Part shown: in pieces, positions 8,923 to 17,258 of the stretch
Layout of the letters: every line of letters starts with the position of its first letter
Numbering within the stretch: position 1 is the stretch's first letter
Assembly (NCBI GenBank): GCA_023228825.1
Contig: JALOAL010000004.1
Span: 134,683 to 198,682 of the forward strand
Source of the DNA: Dehalococcoidia bacterium
GTDB taxonomy: Bacteria; Chloroflexota; Dehalococcoidia; UBA2979
Length of the DNA stretch: 64,000 nt
Direction: 5' to 3'
Position numbers and translations under genes: made by a program
Notes under the pieces: model-generated
What the model was told of the DNA's origin: nothing
The model's database searches: none
What the model saw: only the letters and a program-made list of their open reading frames with translations

Positions 8923-8958
8923 GGTGATGAATAAGCGGAAGTGAGTCTGGGGTGATGA
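8923..8958. promoter_or_regulatory. GGTGATGA direct repeats in the LysR / binding-protein divergent region
   Basis: GGTGATGA at 8923-8930 and again at 8951-8958, start-to-start 28 bases, in the 199-base gap between LysR (start 8849) and the divergent binding protein (start 9049). The first copy continues ATGAATAAGCGG, resembling ATGAATCATACGG at 7854-7866 in front of the other binding-protein gene. Candidate LysR sites. Confidence 0.35.
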
Positions 8959-9048
8959 GCGAGTGTCACCTCAGCGCTGGCCATCCTCGTAGGCTCGCGC
9001 TCCCGGGCGGGTCTGCCCGCCCACGGTTGGGCCAGGAGAGGGAACACG

Positions 9049-10800
9049 ATGGATACGAACTACTGGCGATCGTCCCGTCGGGTACGCATTTCGCGTCGGG
9101 CCATGCTGCGTGGCGCCGCGCTCACGGGCGCGGGGCTCGCGGGGGCGGCCCTTGTCGGTTGCGGTGAAGAGTCCGAGCCGACGCCTGTCCCCACAGAGGC
9201 AGCGACGGTGGTGCAGGAGATCACCACGGACTCAGAGTCCGAGGTCGCCCGCGGAGGGACCATGGTGGTCTCTGCCCCGGAGCCGCCGGTGCTCGACCCG
9301 TTCCGGAACGCCTCCGTCAACACCAAGACGGCAGCCGCATACGTCTACAGCAGGCTCTACAAGAACCAGACCGCCCCAAACGCGGACCCCTTCGACCTGT
9401 TGGAGGAGCCGGACCTGGCCGACAGCGCGGAGTCGTCGGATGGCCAGCACTGGGTGGTCAAACTGAAGCCAGGGGTGAAGTTCCACAACCTGGAGCCTGT
9501 CAGTGGCCGAGAAGTGACCGCGGACGACGTCCTGTTCTCGTGGGAGCGGCTCACGGATGACTCGTCGCCGAACAAGACACAGGTAGCCGAGATCTCTGGC
9601 GTGGAGGTGGTTGACGACTACACGCTGAGTTTTACCACCCGCGCCCCCTCGCCCACCTTCATCGAACTGATCGCGGACGCAAACCTGCTCTTCATCCAGC
9701 CGAAGGAGGCGGGAACCGGGTTCGACCCGGCGCTGCAGCCGATCGGCTCGGGGCCGTTCCTGTGGACCGACCACCAGGTAGACGTGAAGCACGTCCTGAG
9801 GGCGAACCCGGACTATTTCCTGCAAGGGCTCCCGTACCTGGACGCCATCGAACGGCGCATCATCCCGGAGTACGCCAACCAGAAGGCGCAGTTTGAATCG
9901 GGGGACCTGGACCAGTTGGCGTCCAGCCCGGAAGACGTGCTGGACTTGCGATCCCGCTTCCCGGATGCGCAATGGCTGCGTGGTTCCGGCCTGGGCTTAG
10001 CCTGGGTGGCGTTCTCCGGCGAAGACCTGGATCCGGACGCCGTCTGGCGTGACCCACGCTTCCGGCAGGCCATCTCCATGATGCTCGACCGCTACGCGCT
10101 GAACGAACTGGCGGGCAACACGACTGCGCTGCGAGCGGCCGGCCTGGATGCGTCCAGCCGCTGGAACAGCGCGCAGCCCGGCTCCTTCGGCCCTCGCTTT
10201 TGGCTGGATCCCCAGAGCCCCGAACAGGGAGAGAGCGCCCGCTTCTTCGAGTACAACCCGGAGGAAGCCCGTCGTCTGCTGGACGCGGTGGGCCTACCGT
10301 CGGAGCCACTCCCGTACGAGTACACGAACGGCTACAGCGCCGTGTTCCAGCGCATGGGCGAGGCGCACGGTGGCTACCTGGCGGACGGCGGGCTGCGACT
10401 GGATCCGCGCACCTCAGACTATTCGTCGCACTACATTACCCAGACGTTCCTGGGGAACTTCCACGGCATCCTCTACGGCATCGAGAGCACGCTGACGCCC
10501 AGTGGCTATGTGGAGCGCCTATTCGGCGACGACCCGGCTAACCACGGCCGAGTGCACGACCCGGTGATCACGGACCTCCACCAGAAGCAGCAGACGGAAC
10601 TGGATCCGGAGGCACGTACTCAGCACTTCTACGACATCCAGCGTCGCAATGCGGAGGAAATGTTCTACGTCCCCACGGAGCACTCGAACCCCGGCGGAGG
10701 TGCCTGGACCACCTACTCCTCGCGTGTGCGAGGACTGCGCCGCACCAAGGGCTACGGCGCCGGCACCGAGGTGATGATGCACCTCTGGCTCGACTCCTAG
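9049..10800 (+). CDS. ABC transporter solute-binding protein, family 5, Tat lipoprotein (paralog of 5940-7718)
   Basis: 583 residues from ATG 9049 with AGGAGAGG before it. A twin-arginine signal (SSRRVRISRRAMLRGAALTGAGL) ends in a lipobox LVGC at about 39-42. The binding core follows the paralog closely: LDPFRNASVNTKTAAAYVYSRLY, GREVTADDVLFSWERL, LRANPDYFLQGLPYLDAIE and an identical SGYVERLFGDDPANHG block near the end. By eye the two agree at about half their residues, so they likely arose by duplication and may bind related ligands. It is divergent from LysR, with no adjacent permease genes. A strong hairpin follows the stop. Confidence 0.88.
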   Translation: MDTNYWRSSRRVRISRRAMLRGAALTGAGLAGAALVGCGEESEPTPVPTEAATVVQEITTDSESEVARGGTMVVSAPEPPVLDPFRNASVNTKTAAAYVYSRLYKNQTAPNADPFDLLEEPDLADSAESSDGQHWVVKLKPGVKFHNLEPVSGREVTADDVLFSWERLTDDSSPNKTQVAEISGVEVVDDYTLSFTTRAPSPTFIELIADANLLFIQPKEAGTGFDPALQPIGSGPFLWTDHQVDVKHVLRANPDYFLQGLPYLDAIERRIIPEYANQKAQFESGDLDQLASSPEDVLDLRSRFPDAQWLRGSGLGLAWVAFSGEDLDPDAVWRDPRFRQAISMMLDRYALNELAGNTTALRAAGLDASSRWNSAQPGSFGPRFWLDPQSPEQGESARFFEYNPEEARRLLDAVGLPSEPLPYEYTNGYSAVFQRMGEAHGGYLADGGLRLDPRTSDYSSHYITQTFLGNFHGILYGIESTLTPSGYVERLFGDDPANHGRVHDPVITDLHQKQQTELDPEARTQHFYDIQRRNAEEMFYVPTEHSNPGGGAWTTYSSRVRGLRRTKGYGAGTEVMMHLWLDS

Positions 10801-10870
10801 CAGCGGGCCGGACTGCTCGGCGGCCCGTCCGTTCCCTCCGGATGGGCAACCACAGGCGCCGGCTCCCGGA

Positions 10871-10907
10871 AGAGAGGGGCGCGGAACCATGTTCCGCGCC
10901 CCTCTCT
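10871..10907. terminator. Strong hairpin terminator
   Basis: Perfect 17-bp inverted repeat, arms AGAGAGGGGCGCGGAAC (10871-10887) and its complement (10891-10907) with a 3-base loop, 70 bases after the binding-protein stop. No T tract follows, as is common in high-GC genomes. The rest of the 10801-11183 gap holds no gene I can support. Confidence 0.7.
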
Positions 10908-11183
10908 GGCGACGCCCGTCTGAGGCTCTGGCCAGTCGCCATGGGCGGGCGCGCGCGCGTTCCTCGCCCCGACCGCGGCTCATCTCCTTCGCGTTTCGTG
11001 AAGCCGTAAAGACGCCGGGCAACCGCGTCCAGCAGGCCGTCGATCAGGGTGAAGAATAGTGTCAGCGCGCGAGAACGCCCGAGGATCAAAGCATTCGCGG
11101 TCGCCAGCGGAGCGGGAAAGTGCGATCCTGAGATACAGCAAGGCGGCGCGCCCACGACCGGCGCGCCTATTCGGGAGGAACGG

Positions 11184-12227
11184 TTGAGCGGACCGCAGCC
11201 CGGTTCACGACGTCCCACTCGGCTCGCCGACGTAGCGGCCGTCGTCGGGGTTTCCGTCGCCACCGTGTCGCGCGCGCTGAACGGCGTCGACGGCGTCTCG
11301 GATGAGCAGCGGAGCCGCATCATCGCGGAGGCCGAGCGCCTCGGCTATGTCCGTGACGCGATCGGCCACAGCCTGCGGTTGGGGCGGAACTATCTTGTGG
11401 GCGCCTGGCTCGAAAGCATCCAGAACGCCTCGTCCGGCCGCTTCGTGAGTGCGCTCACGGACGCGCTACAGCCAGAGGGCTATGACATCCTGGTCACCGA
11501 GTACAGCCATGACCCTGCCCAGGATCAGAGCCGTATCGTGAGCCTCGCGCGGCGTCGTCCTGACTTCATGGTGGTCCTGCACCCGCCGCATCAGGAGGCC
11601 TTTGCCGAACTGCGCCATCAGGGACACGAGGTGGTCCTGGTGTCCAGCGGCCCGGCGGACGAGTGGTCTGGACCGCTGGTCTCGGTCGATAGCACCCAGT
11701 CGCGTCTGGACATGGCCATGCACCTCGTGGAGTTGGGGCACCGGCGCATGCTCGTGACCCAGCCGGCCCGGCGTCTGGGGCGTCCCGGGGGCGGCGTGCT
11801 ACGCCGGGTCGTGCGTGAGGCCGAACTACCACTGGAAGTCGAGTTGCTGCCCATCCCGGACGGGGACAAGTCGGACGAGGCGCTCAGCGAAGTGATCACA
11901 CGGCTGCAGCAGCCGGACGCGCCTACCTGCCTCCAGATCAACGAGGCGATGGCCGCACCACTCCTGGCCCGCCTCCGCGATGCCGGGTTCCGGATCCCGG
12001 ACGACCTTTCCGTCCTCACCACGGGCGCTCCCGCGTGGGCTGACCTCGTGAACCCCGCGCTCAGTTGCACCGATGTGGACTACTACGCCTGCGGCCTCGC
12101 CGTCGCGGAGGTCATACTCGCGCTCCGCGATGGAGCGTCCCCCGAGTTGCGGGTGGTGCAGGGGCGCTACATTCGCCGCGACTCGGTTGGCCCGGCGCCG
12201 AACTTCGTCACCGAGGCGGTGGGGTGA
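11184..12227 (+). CDS. LacI family transcriptional regulator
   Basis: 347 residues from TTG 11184 (GGGAGGA six bases before); the frame opens earlier but the extension is not family-like. The N-terminal helix-turn-helix reads RLADVAAVVGVSVATVSRALNGVDGVSDEQRSRIIAEAERLGY (about 11-53), the LacI signature including the hinge. A periplasmic-binding-type ligand domain follows. The next genes (permeases and a binding protein, leftward) and the MaoC-like gene at 16222 have LacI-type operators in their shared promoter region, so it probably represses that transporter in the absence of its ligand. Confidence 0.88.
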   Translation: MSGPQPGSRRPTRLADVAAVVGVSVATVSRALNGVDGVSDEQRSRIIAEAERLGYVRDAIGHSLRLGRNYLVGAWLESIQNASSGRFVSALTDALQPEGYDILVTEYSHDPAQDQSRIVSLARRRPDFMVVLHPPHQEAFAELRHQGHEVVLVSSGPADEWSGPLVSVDSTQSRLDMAMHLVELGHRRMLVTQPARRLGRPGGGVLRRVVREAELPLEVELLPIPDGDKSDEALSEVITRLQQPDAPTCLQINEAMAAPLLARLRDAGFRIPDDLSVLTTGAPAWADLVNPALSCTDVDYYACGLAVAEVILALRDGASPELRVVQGRYIRRDSVGPAPNFVTEAVG

Positions 12228-12308
12228 GTCCAAGCCAGCCCACCGCCCCACACTCCGCGTTGGCCTCGGCCCACTGAGGCGCGGGCAGCCCCCCACAGGC
12301 CCGTCCGT

Positions 12309-13229
12309 CTAGCGCGACCCGCGAAGACGCGGGTCCATCACGTCCCGCAAGCGGTCTCCCATAAGGTTGACGGAGAGGACGAACAGGACGATCGCCACGC
12401 CGGGGAGCAGCGCCACCCACGGATTCGTGCGGATCATCGGGAAGCCGTCCGCGATGATCACGCCCCACGATGGCGTGGGCGCGCCGATGCCAATGCCGAG
12501 GAAACTCAGGCTCGTCTCGGCGAGCACCGCTGCTCCCAGTGCGAGCGACCCCTGGACGATGATGGGCTGCAGTGCGTTCGGCAGGACGTGCCGGCCGAGG
12601 ATCCGCCACTCGCTCCCGCCCATCGCCCGCGCGGCCGTGATGAACTCTCGCTCCTTGATGGACAGCGTCATACCTCGGGTCAACCGAGCGTAGATCGGGA
12701 AACTGTTCACCCCAAGGGCGATCATCACCTTTGTCAGTCCCGGCCCGGTGATCGAGATCACAAAGAGCAAGAAGATGAGGTTGGGGAACGCGAGCCAGGC
12801 GTCCACGATCCTCATGAGCCCTTCGTCCACCCACTTGTTGCCGTACCCGGCGACGAGGCCGATCGGCACGCCGATGACCGCCGCGATCCCCACGGCGATG
12901 AAGCCAATCCGCACGGAGATCCGGGCGCCGTAGATGATCCGGCTAAAGATGTCCCGCCCCAGCCGGTCCGTCCCCAGGAGATGCTCCTGGGAGGGGGGCT
13001 GCAGGCTCGCCTGGCGGTCCTGTTCGGCGTAGTGATACGGCGCGATGATCGGAGCGAAGATCGCCATCGTGACGAAGAGGGCGAGCAGGACACCGGACAC
13101 GGCAGCCTTGCTGTCGGAGAAGAACTTGACTGCGCGGCGGAACCATCCGTCGCGTTCCGGCATGTCGTACAGCGTCTCGGCCGAGACCATGGGGGACACG
13201 CCGCCGTCGGCACCTGCTACAGATGTCAT
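12309..13229 (-). CDS. ABC transporter permease, DppC/OppC type
   Basis: 306 residues, the usual DppC length. An N-terminal cytoplasmic segment and first membrane helix (GVLLALFVTMAIFAPIIAP) are followed by the LGTDRLGRDIFSRIIYGARISV block typical of DppC, then membrane segments. The EAA loop that contacts the ATPase is present (ITAARAMGGSEWRILGRHVLPNAL, about 201-224). It ends MDPRLRGSR, as the family does. It is the last gene of a leftward unit: binding protein (15959), DppB (14208), DppC. The unit encodes no ATPase, which must be supplied in trans. Confidence 0.92.
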   Translation of the reverse strand: MTSVAGADGGVSPMVSAETLYDMPERDGWFRRAVKFFSDSKAAVSGVLLALFVTMAIFAPIIAPYHYAEQDRQASLQPPSQEHLLGTDRLGRDIFSRIIYGARISVRIGFIAVGIAAVIGVPIGLVAGYGNKWVDEGLMRIVDAWLAFPNLIFLLFVISITGPGLTKVMIALGVNSFPIYARLTRGMTLSIKEREFITAARAMGGSEWRILGRHVLPNALQPIIVQGSLALGAAVLAETSLSFLGIGIGAPTPSWGVIIADGFPMIRTNPWVALLPGVAIVLFVLSVNLMGDRLRDVMDPRLRGSR

Positions 13230-13242
13230 GGAAGGTCCTCAG

Positions 13243-14208
13243 TCAACTCACTCGGATGCGGGGGTCGAGGTAGCCGTACACGATGTCCGTGACGAGGTTG
13301 GCGAGGACAATCGCCATCGTGGAGATGATCACGATCGCCTGGATCACCGGGAAGTCCTGGGTTTGCGCTGCGTCGACAGCGAGGCGTCCGATGCCAGGGA
13401 TGCCGAAGACCCGCTCGATCAGGACGCTGCCACTGATCAACGTGGAGAGCGATAGGCCGATCACCGTCCAGGCCGGCAGCATCGCGTTCTTCAGGGCGTG
13501 GCGCATGATGACCGTCCGCGTTGCGAGGCCCTTGGCGCGCGCCGTGACGATGTAGTCCTGGCGCAGGACCTCCATCAGTCCGGACCGGGTCTGTCGCATG
13601 ATGATCGCGGATCCGAAGAAGCCGTTCGCCAGGATGGGCAGTGCCAGGTACTTGAGCGACCTGCCGAAGTCGTCCCAGGGGGCGACCCATCCGGATGTCG
13701 GTAACCAGCCCAGCCAGACGGAGAAGACCACGATCATCAGGATGGCTGCCCAGAAGTTGGGCGTCGCAGCGCCGAAGACCGCATAACTGGTGGCGAAGAA
13801 GTCGACCTTTCCAGGTCGTAACGCCGCAACTACCCCGAGCGCTATCCCGATGAAGACGTTGGTGAAGTAGGTGGCCAGGCTCAGCGTGAGCGTGATCGGG
13901 AGGCGCTCCTTCAGCATGTCAATGATCGGGCGCTTGCTTCGTAGCGAGGTGCCCAGGTCGCCCTGTGCCAGCCGCCCCACGTAGTTGGCGTACTGCACGA
14001 TCATCGGCTGGTCCAGGCCATAGCGGCTGCGGAGTTCCTCCAGCATCTCCGGGTTGGCCGCGAAGTCCTCGTTCTCAGACGGGTCCACGCCCAGGATGGC
14101 GAACAAGGGGTCGCCCGGCATCAACTGCTGGCCGAAGAAGGTCAACATTGAAACGATTATCAGTACGGGGATCGAACTGACCATTCGCCGGATTGAATAC
14201 TTCAGCAT
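13243..14208 (-). CDS. ABC transporter permease, DppB/OppB type
   Basis: 321 residues, starting MLKYSIRRMVSSIPVLIIVSMLTFFGQQLMPGDP, the standard DppB start with the first membrane helix. Also seen are the family block LRSRYGLDQPMIVQYANYVGRLAQGDLGTSLRSKRPI and, near the C-terminus, an EAA loop (DYIVTARAKGLATRTVIMRHALKNAMLP) and DIVYGYLDPRIRVS. It forms the inner-membrane channel with the DppC product encoded 13 bases downstream. It is preceded by the binding protein with a 68-base gap. Confidence 0.92.
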   Translation of the reverse strand: MLKYSIRRMVSSIPVLIIVSMLTFFGQQLMPGDPLFAILGVDPSENEDFAANPEMLEELRSRYGLDQPMIVQYANYVGRLAQGDLGTSLRSKRPIIDMLKERLPITLTLSLATYFTNVFIGIALGVVAALRPGKVDFFATSYAVFGAATPNFWAAILMIVVFSVWLGWLPTSGWVAPWDDFGRSLKYLALPILANGFFGSAIIMRQTRSGLMEVLRQDYIVTARAKGLATRTVIMRHALKNAMLPAWTVIGLSLSTLISGSVLIERVFGIPGIGRLAVDAAQTQDFPVIQAIVIISTMAIVLANLVTDIVYGYLDPRIRVS

Positions 14209-14276
14209 GTTGTCCCGCTAGTTTCCAATGCAGCAAATCTCGTTCCTCCGCCTGACCTTCTTCGGCGACCGGCGCC

Positions 14277-15959
14277 CTAGGCCTTGATCGAGAGGAGCCC
14301 CCACCGGTACTTGCCCTCGCCACCGTGGAGGTTCTCCAGGTGGCCGACGTTCTCGGCCGCCAGGTCGAGCCGGGTGCGGTAGTAGTGAGGCATCATCACG
14401 AAGACATCCTCACGCGCCAGAATCTCCGCGCGCGTGTACAACTCCCGCCGCTCCTCGAAGTCATGGACGGATCGAGCGCGCTGGATGAGGTCCTGGATCT
14501 CCGGGTGTGGCCAGTAGCCGGCGTTGTAGGTCCCCTGCTCGTCCCAGTGCGGCCCAAGGTTCCCGTCTGGGTCGACCCGCATGGACCAGCCGACCACGTG
14601 CACCTGCGCCTCCGCCGTGCCGCCGAAGCCCTTGAAGAAGAAGTCGGCGCTTGCACTCCGCCGGACACGGTTGCCCCAGTCGATCGTGATGCCGTAGTCC
14701 GCGTACGCCGCTTCCCAGTACTGGTGCAGTTCCGAGAGAGTGTCGCCGTTCGCGCTGCCAGTCAGGACCCACTCCTCAGGCGGCACGCCCGAAGCGTCCA
14801 GGAGTTTCCGGGCTTCCGCCGGGTCGTAGACCCGCTCCGGGACCTCTTCCGAGAAGTACGCACTGGCCGGCGTCAGCACACCGCGCGCAAGCGGTTCGTC
14901 ACCCTGCTCCAGGTTGTTGATTGCAGACTGGACGTCCGCGCCCAGATCCATGGCCTTGCGGAAGTGCCAGTTGTTGAGCGGGTGCGAGGGGCGGCCGTCG
15001 CCCAGCGTGTGCCCGTTGATCATGATACGGGCGGTGGAACTGCCCACGAACGTGCTCCGCTGTACGCCGGGGAGTGAGAGCAGGCGGTCGCGGTCGAGTG
15101 CCGGGACGGAGTTGTAGATGTCCGTCTCGCCGGTCTCGAACCCCGCCACGCGGACCGTCTCGTCCGGCACGATCGCGATGGAGATCTTGTCCAGAAATGG
15201 CAGCCGCGCCCCTGTAGAGTCCGTCCGCCAGTGGTCGGTGCTGGCTTCGAACTCGACCAGGGCGTCCTGGTGCCACTGGGAGATCGAGAACAGTCCCGAT
15301 CCGCGCGGCTGCCGCGCGAACCCATCGTCGCCCAGCGCCTCGACGTCCCGACGCGAGACCACGAAACCGCCCCGGTCGCCCATGTTCGTCAAGAGTGGCG
15401 CGGAGACCTCGCTCAGGTTGATGCGCACCTGGTAGTCGTCGACGACTTCCACAGACTCGATCGCCTGGAGGTCGGTGCTGGGCGTCGAGATCGGATCGCG
15501 GGCGCGGTCCAGGTTCCAGGCGATCAACTCGGCGTCGACCACCTCGTCGCTGCCGTTCATGGTCACGCCGCGGCGGATGTCCATGATGATCGTGGTGTCA
15601 TCCGCGTATTCCCACTTCTCGGCGAGAGAGATGCTGGGATCCGGCAGCCCTTGCTGGTTGTACGCGACCACCTGGTCGTAGAGCAGGTGCGCCCAGTGGT
15701 GGTCGCCGCCGCCCGTGCCGCGGTGGGGATCCATGCTGGTGGGCTCGCCGCCCATCGCGAAGCGGAGCGTACCGCCGCGTGCCACGTTCCCGTCAGCAGT
15801 GACGGTGGGCGAGGACGTACCTACGGACGCACCATTGGCACCAGGCGGGTCGTCATCGGAACTGCATCCCAGCAGGGCCGCGGCTCCGAGCCCTGCTCCG
15901 GTGAGGGCGGCTCCCCGAAGAAAGCGTCTGCGGTTCAGGCGTCGCGAGATTCCAGACAT
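14277..15959 (-). CDS. ABC transporter solute-binding protein, family 5, Tat lipoprotein
   Basis: 560 residues. The Tat signal SRRLNRRRFLRGAALTGAGLGAAALLGC places a lipobox Cys at about 32, followed by an acidic/Thr linker. SBP_bac_5 features include RGGTLRFAMGGEPTSMDPHRGTGGGDHHWAHLLYDQV, VDAELIAWNLDRARDP and QPRGSGLFSISQWH. It supplies ligand to the DppB and DppC products downstream. It is less like the pair at 5940/9049 than those are to each other. Two LacI-type operator-like sites lie just before its start (15978-15992 and 16000-16010). Confidence 0.9.
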   Translation of the reverse strand: MSGISRRLNRRRFLRGAALTGAGLGAAALLGCSSDDDPPGANGASVGTSSPTVTADGNVARGGTLRFAMGGEPTSMDPHRGTGGGDHHWAHLLYDQVVAYNQQGLPDPSISLAEKWEYADDTTIIMDIRRGVTMNGSDEVVDAELIAWNLDRARDPISTPSTDLQAIESVEVVDDYQVRINLSEVSAPLLTNMGDRGGFVVSRRDVEALGDDGFARQPRGSGLFSISQWHQDALVEFEASTDHWRTDSTGARLPFLDKISIAIVPDETVRVAGFETGETDIYNSVPALDRDRLLSLPGVQRSTFVGSSTARIMINGHTLGDGRPSHPLNNWHFRKAMDLGADVQSAINNLEQGDEPLARGVLTPASAYFSEEVPERVYDPAEARKLLDASGVPPEEWVLTGSANGDTLSELHQYWEAAYADYGITIDWGNRVRRSASADFFFKGFGGTAEAQVHVVGWSMRVDPDGNLGPHWDEQGTYNAGYWPHPEIQDLIQRARSVHDFEERRELYTRAEILAREDVFVMMPHYYRTRLDLAAENVGHLENLHGGEGKYRWGLLSIKA

Positions 15960-15977
15960 CCTCTGCTCCAGTCCTGC

Positions 15978-16136
15978 GTAAACGTTATTGCCCCGGACTC
16001 AAACGATTGCGTTGCGGACTTTTAGCACCCTCCGGATCGCTCGTCAACCGGGCGGTGCCGATGGGTCGAGGTGGAGACACCAGCGTTCCTGGGGATCAGC
16101 AGGGGCAGCGGGGCACAATCGACGTAAACGTTTGCC
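15978..16136. promoter_or_regulatory. LacI-type operators in a divergent promoter region
   Basis: GTAAACGTTATTGCC at 15978-15992, CAAACGATTGC at 16000-16010 and GTAAACGTTTGCC at 16124-16136 share the AACG core common to LacI-family operators; the last contains the perfect palindrome AAACGTTT. They lie between the leftward binding-protein gene and the rightward hydratase gene. The LacI regulator at 11184 is the likely partner. The first copy sits close enough to the 15959 start to block expression. Confidence 0.5.
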
Positions 16137-16221
16137 AAGTCCCCCTTCGCCGTCTACTCTCCCCCCGCATCAGGCGGTTCGAGCGCCCCCGAAGAACCGG
16201 GCATGGGACAGGAGCGAGACC

Positions 16222-17055
16222 GTGGCAGCGGAATCAGCAGCAGAGATGACGATGACGGCGTTCCTCGGGAACCCGGATCAGCCGACTATCCGCAACGCGA
16301 TCCACTCTACCGAGGGGGCGCGGGAGTATGGCTACCAGGCCGCCCTGGTAGGCGGAGTCACCGTCTTCGGCTGGGCCACGCCGCTGATCTTGGAGCATGT
16401 GGGGGCCACGTGGATGGACCACGGGTGGGCTGAACTGGAGTTCCGTCGCCCGACCTACCCAGGCGACGAGATCACGATCGCGCTTGCCTCGGATGAGCCG
16501 GGCACCTGGACGCTCCAGATCCGAGGCGAGGACGGGCATGACCGCGTCCGCGGCGAACTCGGCCTGGGCAATGCCCCGTGGCTGGACGAGGTGCTGCTGA
16601 GGACGCCCTTCCGGCCCGCCGAGCCCCCGCTGCCGGGATACCCCCGCCTGACGGAGGAGGTGGTACCCGTGGGGCGGCAACTGTCGCCCTTCGGCTTCAC
16701 CTTCACTGTCGAGGAAGCGCAGGAGTACGCCCGGGTGAAGCAGCGCACGGAGGATCCCCTCTTTGCCGGCTCGCAGCCCCGTCTGCATCCCGGTTGGATG
16801 GCCGGCCGGCCGCCAGGGGTCCTGCACCACAGCTTTGACTACGGCCCCGCCGTGCACGTGCGCAGTCACCTCCAGATCTTTGCTCCCGCGCACGCTGGGC
16901 AGGACTTCGTCACGACCGCCACGTTCCGGGAGGCATACGAGCGGAAGGGCCACCAGTACGGCGCGTACGACTGCACGACCTATTCCGAGGACGGCCGAGA
17001 GTTGTGGCGGCAGCGTCACACCACGATCTATCGCGTAGCCAAGCGCGGCGAGTAA
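16222..17055 (+). CDS. MaoC-like hot-dog hydratase (double hot-dog, FAS1-type hydratase)
   Basis: 277 residues from GTG 16222 with AGGAGCG upstream; the open frame before it is Arg/Pro-rich and crosses the operator region. Two hot-dog halves are apparent. The first (about 10-125) has ALVGGVTVFGWATPLILEHVGATWMDHGWAELEFRRPTYPGDEIT. The second (about 150-275) has LSPFGFTFTVEEAQEYARV, then HSFDYGPAVHVRSHLQIFAPAHAGQDFVTTATFREAYERKGHQY. Members hydrate enoyl-CoA or act as N-terminal dehydratase-like proteins. It probably processes the ligand imported by the divergently encoded transporter, after CoA activation by the pair at 17259. Confidence 0.7.
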   Translation: MAAESAAEMTMTAFLGNPDQPTIRNAIHSTEGAREYGYQAALVGGVTVFGWATPLILEHVGATWMDHGWAELEFRRPTYPGDEITIALASDEPGTWTLQIRGEDGHDRVRGELGLGNAPWLDEVLLRTPFRPAEPPLPGYPRLTEEVVPVGRQLSPFGFTFTVEEAQEYARVKQRTEDPLFAGSQPRLHPGWMAGRPPGVLHHSFDYGPAVHVRSHLQIFAPAHAGQDFVTTATFREAYERKGHQYGAYDCTTYSEDGRELWRQRHTTIYRVAKRGE

Positions 17056-17258
17056 CTGCACCGTCTGACCCTCTCGTCCCAGAGAGGATCGGAGCGGCAG
17101 CGTGGCGTGGGTGAGCATCCCGCCATGCCATCGCGCTGCTGGCTCCCGCGTGGGCAGTCTCGGCCACTCGGCGTCGGGGACTGGCCACGTGAAGACGCCA
17201 CATGAAGACCATGTGATGACGGCGACCCGACGTCGGGGGGCGCGGTGGAGGCATTGAT

